Translations under genes and position numbers: made by a program
Part shown: positions 1 through 7,337 of the stretch, piece by piece
Layout of the letters: every line of letters starts with the position of its first letter
Numbering within the stretch: the stretch's first letter is position 1
Notes under the pieces: model-generated
What the model saw: the letters and a program-made list of their open reading frames with translations, nothing else
Told to the model about the DNA's origin: nothing
The model's database searches: none
Source of the DNA: Akkermansiaceae bacterium UBA2381
Lineage (GTDB): Bacteria; Verrucomicrobiota; Verrucomicrobiia; Verrucomicrobiales; DEV007
DNA length: 64,000 nt
Direction: 5' to 3'
NCBI GenBank assembly: GCA_002344215.1
Contig: DDSV01000049.1
Location: 1 to 64,000 of the forward strand

Positions 1-356
1 CTGTTGATCACGGTGACACCACCGTTGGCCGCCTTGAGCATCCCGTAGATTTCGGTTGGGCTGCTTGAAATCACCCGGTTGAGCGTATGGGCGTTCGCGG
101 CCTGATTAATATTGGTCACTTCACCTGCCGCAATTGAGAACGATTGCCAGTCGATGATGGCGTGTTGCGAAGCGTTGTTGATATCCAGGACCGGAGTATT
201 CAATCCGCTGAAACTCACGTTCCCCGCAACCACGACCCCACCCTCGGGATTCGCATTTAACTGCACCGGAAGGAAGACCAAACCGGGAGTAAGTTGCACT
301 AAAACGAGCACTTGAAGCAGCATGCTGCGGCGAAGAGTGGCTACGAATTTTTTCAT
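1..356 (-). CDS. Haemagglutinin/TPS-domain secreted protein, N-terminal fragment
   Basis: A reading frame starts at an ATG at 356 and runs open off the left edge, giving 118 residues. It begins MKKFVATLRRSMLLQ, a basic start followed by a hydrophobic stretch, so it is probably exported. The rest reads like the N-terminal domain of filamentous haemagglutinin-type (TpsA, two-partner secretion) proteins: a GGVVVAGNVSF strand, then AIIDWQSFSIAAGE, then NAHTLNRVISSSPTEIYGML, matching the family's 'W-Q-S-F-x-I...L-N-R-V...I-x-G-x-L' pattern. Such proteins are normally exported by an Omp85-type TpsB partner; none is in the window. The protein is probably much longer, because TPS proteins usually carry long beta-helical repeats. 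The upstream side (357-751) is AT-rich and gene-free, so its promoter would lie there. The family call is from motif memory; the fragment is too short to say what the mature protein does. Confidence 0.75.
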   Translation of the reverse strand, partial: MKKFVATLRRSMLLQVLVLVQLTPGLVFLPVQLNANPEGGVVVAGNVSFSGLNTPVLDINNASQHAIIDWQSFSIAAGEVTNINQAANAHTLNRVISSSPTEIYGMLKAANGGVTVIN

Positions 357-751
357 GGAATAAAAATAGGGGGAGGTGGAAATGAAGATGTTCTTCTTTC
401 CCACGCTGTCATCCTCAAGGGTATAAACCTAATGGGATGCCAGCATTGGGGCTGATTGTAAATCCAAATTTCACGTATTTTAACATCGAGTTCATCAATA
501 GTTGTCACGACGAAATGGCGCGTGACATGTGTTGAGGAAATTTTGAAATATGGAAATTCTGAAAGACTGAAGTTTTGAAAAGCTGAAACATTGGAAATTC
601 GAAATTAAGAAACACAAATCCGCCAACTGGTTCTGGATGTTGTGGAAATCCAGAAAACTGAAGCTCTTAAAAGCTATCCACGCGAATCACAGCGCCCAAC
701 CCGATCGATTTCAGCTTTTGACTTCACTCCGTTCCGTCCGTCTCCGCTTCG
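357..751. other. AT-rich intergenic region between divergent ends
   Basis: No gene is apparent in these about 395 bases. The region is clearly more AT-rich than the rest of the window and must hold the promoter of the leftward haemagglutinin-like gene ending at 356. It also contains a short-period array (543-614). The 3' side (690-751) follows the stop of the leftward ubiE-like gene; I see no strong terminator hairpin. Confidence 0.6.
543..614. repeat. Degenerate octamer array (YTGAAANN)
   Basis: About nine consecutive 8-base units share the core TGAAA or close variants, for example TTGAAATA, TGGAAATT, CTGAAAGA, TTGAAAAG and CTGAAACA, with one single-base slip near 591. Units are degenerate rather than identical. 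It lies in AT-rich non-coding DNA and resembles, in style, the 6-, 7- and 8-nt-period arrays at 1662, 37293, 41336 and 49809. Confidence 0.6.
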
Positions 752-1450
752 CTACGACTCAGCTCTTCCAAAATAGACGCTACTGATCCCGCCGAACTGC
801 GGCTCCCATTTCGCGTGGCAGAAACCGTTGCTTTCGATGAGGGAGATCATTCGTGCACCGGAGGGGAATCTCTCGATCGAGTCACCGAGATAGGCGTAGG
901 CTTCCCGATTCCCCGTGAGCACACCGGCCAGCAAGGGCAGAACATGATGGAGATAGAAGCGATAGGGAATCCGGAGAAGCGGCGCTTGCGGCAGTGAGAA
1001 GTCGAGAATGACGAGTCGACCTCCCGGTTTCAGAACCCGGGAGAATTCTCGAAGGGCAGCCGCCCAGTCCGCCATATTTCGCAAACCATAACCTATCGTC
1101 AGGGCGTCGACCGAGCTATCGGGGAAAGGAAGAGCAAGCCCGTCGGACACGACAAGGTCCGTCAGTCCCCGTTTCCTGGCCTCGGCCAGCATCGGGGCGC
1201 AGAAATCAACTCCGATGACGCGGGCATCAGGTACAGCAGTGGCGACCGTCCGGGCCAGGTCTCCGCTGCCGGTGGCCACATCGAGAACCAGTCGAGGATC
1301 AACCTCCCGCACAAGTGTCGCAACCCGGCGCCTCCAGAGGATATCGATCCCGAAGCTGAGAATGTGGTTGGTCAGCACATAGCGCGGGGCGATCGACGAA
1401 AAAGTTCGATGCACGAAGTCCGGATTCTGATCCTGGGATTGGTCTGCCAT
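752..1450 (-). CDS. ubiE: Demethylmenaquinone methyltransferase (UbiE/MenG family)
   Basis: A SAM-dependent C-methyltransferase of the UbiE/MenG family, which adds the ring methyl in the last step of menaquinone (or ubiquinone) synthesis; in this lineage menaquinone is more likely. About 232 residues, close to the usual 230-250. Visible motifs: an N-terminal FxxIAPRYVLTNHILSFGID segment, the SAM motif I DVATGSGDLA, the acidic VIGVDF strand, the family signature GYGLRNMADWAAALREFSRVLKPGG, and the C-terminal FGGISSVYFG corresponding to the GGI-x-x-x-x-x-G ending. I chose the ATG at 1450 (MADQSQD). An in-frame ATG at 1480 would start only about 13 bases from the tRNA 3' end and add ten residues with no family similarity. 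It may be transcribed behind the tRNA-Leu gene on the same strand. Confidence 0.9.
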   Translation of the reverse strand: MADQSQDQNPDFVHRTFSSIAPRYVLTNHILSFGIDILWRRRVATLVREVDPRLVLDVATGSGDLARTVATAVPDARVIGVDFCAPMLAEARKRGLTDLVVSDGLALPFPDSSVDALTIGYGLRNMADWAAALREFSRVLKPGGRLVILDFSLPQAPLLRIPYRFYLHHVLPLLAGVLTGNREAYAYLGDSIERFPSGARMISLIESNGFCHAKWEPQFGGISSVYFGRAES

Positions 1451-1492
1451 CTGGCCAACAGAAATCCCGCCGCAGAACAACGGCGGAAAAAA

Positions 1493-1574
1493 TGCTCACG
1501 AGAGGACTCGAACCTCCACGGGTCTCCCCACTAGAACCTGAATCTAGCGCGTCTACCAATTCCGCCACGTGAGC
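1493..1574 (-). tRNA. tRNA-Leu (anticodon CAG)
   Basis: An 82-nt class II tRNA on the minus strand. The acceptor arms GCTCACG and CGTGAGC pair fully with discriminator A at 1493. The D-arm shows TGGCGGAATTGGTAGACGC, and the anticodon stem CTAGA/TCTAG holds the loop TTCAGGT, giving anticodon CAG with G37 (reads CUG, leucine). A variable arm and the T-arm GAGGTTCGAGTCCTC follow. CCA is not encoded. A run of Ts follows the 3' end directly. Confidence 0.96.
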
Positions 1575-1661
1575 AGTGTCTGAAAACGGGTCGCTAAGAA
1601 ACACGGTAACGTCGCGATGACAACCGCTTTTATTAACGCGGGGAAAAAGAGGACCTGTGCC

Positions 1662-1703
1662 GATATTGAGATTAGGACCAGGATCAAGATCAAGAATAAG
1701 ACT
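1662..1703. repeat. Hexamer array (RRGATY-like), 7 units
   Basis: Seven back-to-back 6-base units: GATATT, GAGATT, AGGACC, AGGATC, AAGATC, AAGAAT, AAGACT. It is purine-rich and lies between the tRNA-Leu gene and the LipM-like gene. It is non-coding as far as I can see. Confidence 0.6.
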
Positions 1704-1765
1704 ATGCGGTGGATGCCCTGAGGGGTTGTGGACTGCAGACCAATCTGTTTCAGTCTACTGATACC

Positions 1766-2446
1766 ATGAAGCTCCCTTCTCTCCTCCACTGGCGTGACCC
1801 GGACTACCGGTCGGCGGCAGCCAACATGGCGCTGGACGAAGCCCTCTTTCACTGGTCGATCGCAAACACGGTTGCCGTGGCCCGCTTCTATCACTGGAAC
1901 CACAACGCCGTCACGGTGGGCTATTTCAATCACGAGGGAGCGGACGGGCAGACCGCGGTGCGCCGTTTTACAGGAGGCGGTCTCGTCGAACACGGAGAGG
2001 ACCTCACCTTTCTCCTCACCTTCCCCGCCGGAAGTGAGGTGGCACTAGCCCCGGGGAGTGAGCGCTATCAACACGTTCACGCCGCCCTCGCCGAATCCCT
2101 CGCCCTTGCCGGCTTTTCTCCGGGACTGGCTCCGGAACAGAAGCCCTCTTCGCCGGGCCCCTGTTTTGCGAATCCGGTGCCATGGGACCTCCTCGACCCG
2201 GGAACCTCGCGAAAAATCGGAGGAGGAGCGCAGCGTCGTTCCCGGGGGGCGGTGATCCATCAGGGCAGCATCCGGCTTCCGAAAGACCTGCGGAATCCCA
2301 TGGCCCCGTGGATCGAAGACTTTCTCTCAAGGATGTCAGAAAGGACCGGAGTTCTCGACCCGATCGTCCGGGAGAATCTCTGCACGGAAAGCCTCAGAAT
2401 TGAAAAAGAACGCTATTCGAGCCGTGACTGGAACAGCGGAACCTGA
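1766..2446 (+). CDS. Octanoyltransferase / lipoate-protein ligase family (LipM-like)
   Basis: A BPL/LplA/LipB-fold protein of 226 residues, expected to move octanoyl or lipoyl groups onto lipoyl domains in the cytoplasm. Motifs in order: NMALDEAL near the start, ARFYHWNHNAVTVGYFN (the R-x-Y-x-W pattern), VRRFTGGGLVEHGEDLTF (family R-R-x-T-G-G-...-H-x-x-E-L-T), then PCFANPVPWDLL and RKIGGGAQRRSRGAVIHQGSI. The Cys in the CFxxP segment lines up with the acyl-accepting Cys of LipM-type octanoyltransferases, and the Lys of RKIGGGAQ with the conserved lysine. That favours a LipM-like transferase over an ATP-dependent ligase, but this is inference. I chose the ATG at 1766 (MKLPSLLHW) over an upstream in-frame start at 1709 because homology begins there. 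The next gene starts 119 bases downstream. Confidence 0.82.
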   Translation: MKLPSLLHWRDPDYRSAAANMALDEALFHWSIANTVAVARFYHWNHNAVTVGYFNHEGADGQTAVRRFTGGGLVEHGEDLTFLLTFPAGSEVALAPGSERYQHVHAALAESLALAGFSPGLAPEQKPSSPGPCFANPVPWDLLDPGTSRKIGGGAQRRSRGAVIHQGSIRLPKDLRNPMAPWIEDFLSRMSERTGVLDPIVRENLCTESLRIEKERYSSRDWNSGT

Positions 2447-2496
2447 GACACCTTGTAAATTAGGCGTGTCACCCGGGCAAATTTATGGTAAAACAA

Positions 2497-2561
2497 CCCT
2501 CCGGTGTGGTTTAGATTCCCTTGAAATAAGACGGTCTTAGGAAAGGACGCCGACCGGAGGG
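2497..2561 (+). promoter_or_regulatory. Putative Shine-Dalgarno-sequestering stem ahead of the XDH-like gene
   Basis: CCCTCCGGT at 2497-2505 is perfectly complementary to ACCGGAGGG at 2553-2561. The right arm contains the ribosome binding site GGAGGG, four bases before the ATG at 2566. In RNA a 9-bp GC-rich stem with a 47-nt loop would bury the ribosome binding site. I do not recognise a known riboswitch here; the regulatory role is inference. Confidence 0.45.
2527..2539. promoter_or_regulatory. 13-bp palindrome, possible operator
   Basis: TAAGACGGTCTTA is a perfect palindrome around a central G, 27 bases upstream of the XDH-like start codon and inside the loop of the stem at 2497-2561. It could be a repressor site or a nested RNA element. 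No regulator gene lies alongside. Confidence 0.3.
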
Positions 2562-2565
2562 AATT

Positions 2566-4152
2566 ATGCAGAGTTGGTTTAGTTTTGAGCTGGACGGGGA
2601 AACCTGCCGTGTCGAGCGCGAAGGGACGAATGTCTCTCTCGCGTCGTTTCTGGCACGCCTCGACCCGTGCTTTTCCCATTTCGCGGACCATGACCCCCGG
2701 CACCAGCCCCGTCTTGTCGTGATGGGGGTGCTCGAAGGCGACCGCCATCGCTTCCGCATTGTTGATTCCGGCCTCTTGATGCTGCCGATGCTGGCGGACC
2801 GGCAGATCTGGACTCCCGAGGGCATCCGCAATGCCGAACCGGAGCATCCGGTAAACATCGCCTACCAGGGAGGCCAGTTTGAATGCTCCGAAGAACGCCT
2901 CGACTCCGTCATCGCCCTGACTTTCGAAGGCTATTACCGGCCCGACCTCCGCCGTCAGGGCCAGATAAACGATCAGTTCGACGCCATTGTGACGCGAACG
3001 GCGAATGTTCCGGCCATTCGCGAAGCGGCAGCCCAGGTTTTCGCCTCGACCGAGAATCTGCGTCATGAGGCGGCGCTGCGGGCCGAGCGTTCCGGCCAGG
3101 AAGCTTCGGTGTGGACGGGGCGCACGGACATCTTCGGGGATCGTTTCACGAAGCAGCTCTTCCGCCTCGGGGAGCAAAAACCGCTCCAGTATGTCGACGG
3201 GAAGAAACAACGCTTTTTCCGTCCTTCCACTCTCGTGGAATTGCTGAAACTCAAACGCGATTATCCGGACGCCGTTCTCGTGGCCGGGGGGACGAGCCTG
3301 GCCACGTTTGGCGAAACCCTCGATCTTCCGAATCTAATCTCCCTTGAAGGAGTGCGGGAGCTGAACTCCGTCATCACTCACGAGGACCGGTGGGAAGTCG
3401 GGGCCTCGGTTTCCCTCACCCAGGCAGCGGAACAAATCGGACGTGAGTGCCCTCCCTTCAACAAGGTGCTCCGGCGCTTCGGGTCCCGTCCCCTGCGCAA
3501 CCGGGCTACCCTGGGTGGTTATCTCGCGAACGCGTGGTCCGCAGGGCAGCTTTCCCCCCTTCTAATGGCGCTGAACGCCCGGGTCATCCTGATCTCGGAA
3601 GGAGGAGAGCGGGATGCGCCCATTTCCCAATTTTACACCGGCAAAAGCACGACGCTACTCAGACCGGACGAGTTGATCCGGGGTATCGTCATCCCCCGCA
3701 CGAGCGAGACGATCCTTTCGGCCCGCGGCATCACCTCACGGCTCTGTGATGCTTATACCGTCGCCCCGAGGAGAACTTTCTGTGAACCGTATGCCACGGG
3801 TGCCTTTGCGATCGAATTGCGGGACAAGACGATCACGAAAGCCTGGCTCGCCTACTCCGGAATTGCGGATTTCCCCTTGCGGGCGAGAGAGGCGGAGGAG
3901 TTCCTCACCGGACGGATCTGGGAGGAAAAATCCATCATTCAGACCCTGCCAATCCTGAACCAGTGCGTGGAAGCGGGTAGCTCGATCAATCCGGCGGCCG
4001 GGCCTGAATATGTGAAGCAACTGGTCGGGACCCTCTTCCAGAAATTCTTTTACCAGCACCCCCTGCCCGGAAGTATTCGGCCCGAATTATTGACGGCCAC
4101 CGGTGAGTTTGCGAGACTGGACGAAGCCTTTTTTGATATCGTCAGACCCTGA
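2566..4152 (+). CDS. Xanthine-dehydrogenase-like FAD subunit lacking both [2Fe-2S] sites
   Basis: 528 residues with the architecture of the XdhA small subunit: ferredoxin-like N-terminus (about 1-85), helical second iron-sulfur region (about 95-165), and an FAD-binding domain (about 215-385) followed by the CODH medium-chain C-terminal domain. The FAD domain keeps its signatures (RPSTLVELLKL, VLVAGGTSLA, RNRATLGGYLANAWSAG, LRPDELIRGIVIP). The iron-sulfur parts do not. Only C14, C35 and C107 occur in the first 160 residues. The usual C-x4-C-G-x-C plant-ferredoxin motif is absent, the N-S-C-L position reads DSGL, and the R-C-T-G-Y-R-P segment reads TRTANVPA. So the fold seems kept while the cluster ligands are lost. 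The start is fixed by GGAGGG four bases upstream. It is followed 41 bases later by a likewise degenerate large subunit. Electron transfer through clusters looks impossible; the function is unknown. Confidence 0.82.
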   Translation: MQSWFSFELDGETCRVEREGTNVSLASFLARLDPCFSHFADHDPRHQPRLVVMGVLEGDRHRFRIVDSGLLMLPMLADRQIWTPEGIRNAEPEHPVNIAYQGGQFECSEERLDSVIALTFEGYYRPDLRRQGQINDQFDAIVTRTANVPAIREAAAQVFASTENLRHEAALRAERSGQEASVWTGRTDIFGDRFTKQLFRLGEQKPLQYVDGKKQRFFRPSTLVELLKLKRDYPDAVLVAGGTSLATFGETLDLPNLISLEGVRELNSVITHEDRWEVGASVSLTQAAEQIGRECPPFNKVLRRFGSRPLRNRATLGGYLANAWSAGQLSPLLMALNARVILISEGGERDAPISQFYTGKSTTLLRPDELIRGIVIPRTSETILSARGITSRLCDAYTVAPRRTFCEPYATGAFAIELRDKTITKAWLAYSGIADFPLRAREAEEFLTGRIWEEKSIIQTLPILNQCVEAGSSINPAAGPEYVKQLVGTLFQKFFYQHPLPGSIRPELLTATGEFARLDEAFFDIVRP

Positions 4153-4193
4153 CGAAAGATCTCCCGGGCCGCCCTTTGCAGGCCCTCCTCCGA

Positions 4194-6644
4194 ATGAGCG
4201 ATTTCGACGACAATAGCACCCCCTTCCGTCTCCCGGTCAGCGCACCGAAATCGGCCAAAGAGACCTTTGCCGAACGCCTCCGGCGCCGGCGCGACACCCT
4301 CGGCACGGAGACCGAAACCAAGGCCATCACCTCGTGGCAGTCGCGGGCCCGGGTCCTCACCGCGATGGTGGTGGAGAGCCCGCACCACTCTGCCACCATC
4401 ATCAGAAGAAGCAGCGAGGAAGCCCGTCGGGTCAATGGCGTGGAAGCGATTATCTTCGCGCAGGACATACCTCCCTTTCGCAATTCCCTGGGCTATGAGT
4501 TTTCGGGAGAACCACTCCTCGCCGAGGAGGAGGTCCACTATCGCGGGCAACCGGTCGCCCTGATCGTCGGGAAAGACGCCGCGTGCTGCCGCGAAGCCAT
4601 GTCACTCCTCGAAATCGAGTATCACCCCTCGCCCGGCATCCTGACAATCGACCATGCCATTGCCCTTTCACGATTTCACGAAGCGCCCCGGAACTGCGAG
4701 CGGGGCACGGCAACGGCGGCACTGAAGTCGGCGGCAAAAAAGCTGAGCGGTACTTTTTTTATCCCGCCGCAGCAATCCGCCCTGATCGGATCCGGCGAAG
4801 TGAAAGTGACTCCGATCAAAGGGGGCCGGGGGTATTCAGTGAGGACCCGGGCTCTTTCCCCCGCCCTCGTTCGAACGGCGGTCGCCCGCGCCGCCGATAT
4901 TCCGGAGTCGGATGTGCAGCTCGAAGCCATCTCGCTCGCCGGGGTGACGGACGCCCTGGAAATCGAACCGGTTCGTCTCGCGATGCTGGCGACGCGGGCC
5001 GCGATGACCTGCGGTAGTGCCGTCATGCTGATGGTCTCGCGGGAGGACTCCCCGCTGGTGCGCGGTCAACGTCATGCGACCCGGGTCGAATTTGAAGCAG
5101 GTTTCACCCCCGAAGGTCGCATCACGGCGGTTGATCTAAAACTGGATCTCGACGGCGGATATTTCGCCACGGATTCCGCCACAGTGATGGATCGGGCCAT
5201 TCTCCATGCCGATTCCGTCTACGGGATCCCGAATTTCAAAATCACGGCCCGCCTCTGCCTGACGAACCGACTCACCTCTTCGGGGCTCCCTGCAGAAGGC
5301 TCGGCCCAGGGAGCATGGGCGATGGAGGAGGTGATCCGCCGGGTCGCGGCCGAAACCCGGCTTCCGGCTCACGAAGTGCGGCAGAGAAATTTTTACGAAG
5401 AGGGAAGCGAGTTAAAGAACACTCCCTACGGACAACCCGTCAGTGCCGCCTCGATCAACCGCGTCTGGAAACAGGTCCTGAGGAGGAGCAATTTTGTCGC
5501 TCGTATCGAGGAGATCGAGAAGTGGAATCGACGCAACCAGTGCTACAAACGGGGCATCGCGATTGTGCCGGTGAAGTTCGGTCTCGGTGATCCCCGCCCG
5601 GAGAGAGACGCCGCAGCTGTCCTTGTGCAAATCCTGGCGGACGGTTCGGTCATGGTCCGGGTGGGCGTCGTCGACGTGAACGATGGTCTCCACGGACAAA
5701 TCCGTGAGGAAGTCGCGAACCGACTCGGTATTCAGCAGGAGGATATCCAGGTCGTTCTCAACGATTTTGAAGTGCTCCCCCGCTCGACCCCGGTGATCGG
5801 GACCGATGCCACCGGACTCGTGCTGAGGGCTCTCGCCGATGCCTGCCGGAATCTTCAGGGAAGACTGCGCGAAGTGGCCCTGCAGCTTTTTGCCGCGCGC
5901 GGCCAGACCGAGGTGGAGATCGAGGCGATCCGCTTCACGCAGGGACTCGTCGGACCGGACATCTCCCCGACCAGCCCTCTCCATTTCAAGGAAGTGATCG
6001 AAGGAGCCTGGCGCAAGCGGGTCAACCTCGTTGAGACGGGTTACCACCGGACCCCGAATCTCTGGTGGGATCATGAACTCGGGGCGGGCTGGCCCTTTTC
6101 CTCCTTCACCTACGCCGCCGCCGTCACCGAAGTTCAGATCGACGCCTTCACCGGTGAGTTGCAGATCCTGAGGGTGGATATTGCCCATGAAGGCTCCTCC
6201 TCACCGAACCAGAGCGACCGCGATTTTGCCCAACTGATGCGCGCCTACACGCTCGGAGCGGGCTGGCTTCTCTCGGAGGAAATCTCACACTCCGAATCCG
6301 ACGCAAGTTTGCCCCTCCATGCGGATGAGGGCGTTCCGGGATTCGCGGATGCTCCGTTCCAGGTCGTGACCGACCGACTGAGACCGGCCGGAGATCCCCT
6401 CTCCACTCCGGGCGATCCTTGTGCCGAGGCTCCTGTTTTGCTGGCCGCAGGGATACGGGAAGCCCTCTGGGATGCGCTCCGCGCCTTCGGACTCAAACCG
6501 GGGCTGACAATCGAGCTCCCCCTCCCCTCCACTCCGCCGAAAGTGATTGCGACACTCAAGGAGATCGGGCGACAAAACCGGGAGCGAGAGGAAGCGGCGA
6601 GGGTGAAAAAGACGAATCCGATGGTGAATAAGCCAGGCGTTTGA
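4194..6644 (+). CDS. Xanthine-dehydrogenase-like molybdopterin subunit with degenerate cofactor motifs
   Basis: About 816 residues, collinear with the XdhB/aldehyde oxidase large subunit. Alignable parts: an a/b hammerhead start (SRARVLTAMVVESPHHSATIIRRS, ALIVGKD), the segment EFEAGFTPEGRITAVDLKLDLDGGYFATDSATVMDRAILHADSVYGIPNFK, and a C-terminal AEAPVLLAAGIREAL that keeps the glutamate of the G-E-P-P active-site motif. Expected Moco contacts look replaced: the G-G-G-F-G-G-K-E region reads LAGVTDALE, the T-A-F-R-G-F-G-G-P-Q region reads SGLPAEGSAQGA (catalytic Arg gone), and the E-M-G-Q-G region reads DVNDGL. I chose ATG 4194 (MSDFDDNS); a TTG at 4176 in the same frame is possible. It sits 41 bases behind the FAD-like subunit, so the pair is probably co-transcribed and may form a complex without normal hydroxylase activity. 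Confidence 0.82.
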   Translation: MSDFDDNSTPFRLPVSAPKSAKETFAERLRRRRDTLGTETETKAITSWQSRARVLTAMVVESPHHSATIIRRSSEEARRVNGVEAIIFAQDIPPFRNSLGYEFSGEPLLAEEEVHYRGQPVALIVGKDAACCREAMSLLEIEYHPSPGILTIDHAIALSRFHEAPRNCERGTATAALKSAAKKLSGTFFIPPQQSALIGSGEVKVTPIKGGRGYSVRTRALSPALVRTAVARAADIPESDVQLEAISLAGVTDALEIEPVRLAMLATRAAMTCGSAVMLMVSREDSPLVRGQRHATRVEFEAGFTPEGRITAVDLKLDLDGGYFATDSATVMDRAILHADSVYGIPNFKITARLCLTNRLTSSGLPAEGSAQGAWAMEEVIRRVAAETRLPAHEVRQRNFYEEGSELKNTPYGQPVSAASINRVWKQVLRRSNFVARIEEIEKWNRRNQCYKRGIAIVPVKFGLGDPRPERDAAAVLVQILADGSVMVRVGVVDVNDGLHGQIREEVANRLGIQQEDIQVVLNDFEVLPRSTPVIGTDATGLVLRALADACRNLQGRLREVALQLFAARGQTEVEIEAIRFTQGLVGPDISPTSPLHFKEVIEGAWRKRVNLVETGYHRTPNLWWDHELGAGWPFSSFTYAAAVTEVQIDAFTGELQILRVDIAHEGSSSPNQSDRDFAQLMRAYTLGAGWLLSEEISHSESDASLPLHADEGVPGFADAPFQVVTDRLRPAGDPLSTPGDPCAEAPVLLAAGIREALWDALRAFGLKPGLTIELPLPSTPPKVIATLKEIGRQNREREEAARVKKTNPMVNKPGV

Positions 6645-6767
6645 TCTCTGTCCCACCGGATACTTTTGCCGCGCAAACTGACAAAAACGTCAGATTTCAC
6701 CGGTTGCTGAACACGGAGAAGGGCACGTTCTTCGGATTTTATTAAGAGATCCTAACCGCCTGTCACC

Positions 6768-7265
6768 ATGCTCTTCACCCTTCTTTGCATCGCCGCCGCC
6801 CTCACCATCCTCCTGCCCGCCCTCAACTGGCTCAGCTACCGGGTCATGGGCGGGATCATCCGCAACCGGAGGAAGACCTGGGATCTCAATATCTGCTGCG
6901 GAAAGACGGACGGGGGCGGAGTCAACGTGGACATCGTCAAGCACGCCGAGGTGCCGAACCTGATCGTGGTCGATGACATCTACCGCCTCCCCTTTTCCAC
7001 CGGGCAGTTTGAACACACGCTTTGTTCCCATACGATCGAACATGTCGAAGATCCTGCCGCATTTTTTCAAGAACTGGAGCGTGTCTCCAAACACGTCACC
7101 CTCGTTGTCCCTCCGCTCTGGGATCTGAGCGCGGTCTTGAATGTCTTCGAGCACCGCTGGCTTTTCCTGACCTTCCGCAAAGAACATCACACCCTTCCCC
7201 CTCATGTGGTCCTTCCCTTTGCAAAGCGGGTTCAGGAGAGACACGGCCAGAAGATCCGTGCCTGA
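6768..7265 (+). CDS. Membrane-anchored class I SAM methyltransferase-like protein
   Basis: 165 residues. Residues 1-25 form one strongly hydrophobic segment (LFTLLCIAAALTILLPALNW), a likely N-terminal membrane anchor. It is followed by a short methyltransferase core: a degenerate motif I (NICCGKTDGGGVNVD), a motif-II-like VVDDIYRLPFSTGQFEHTLCSHTIEHVEDP, and LERVSKHVTLVVPP, as in Methyltransf_11 proteins. The ICCGKTDGG glycine pattern is unusual for SAM binding, and the C-terminus is short. The substrate is unknown. A divergent phosphodiesterase-like gene starts 72 bases downstream on the same strand; a shared operon is plausible. Confidence 0.7.
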   Translation: MLFTLLCIAAALTILLPALNWLSYRVMGGIIRNRRKTWDLNICCGKTDGGGVNVDIVKHAEVPNLIVVDDIYRLPFSTGQFEHTLCSHTIEHVEDPAAFFQELERVSKHVTLVVPPLWDLSAVLNVFEHRWLFLTFRKEHHTLPPHVVLPFAKRVQERHGQKIRA

Positions 7266-7337
7266 GCCTCTCCTCACCTTGCCTCTGGCGTTTCCCGGAA
7301 GTCGGAATTAGCTTGGACCGGTCAACGCCCGAGCCAC

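Noticed and set aside
6688..6710. CTGAC-AAAAAC-GTCAG hairpin after the XDH-like pair as a terminator
   Set aside because: Stem is only five base pairs and is not followed by a clear T-run.
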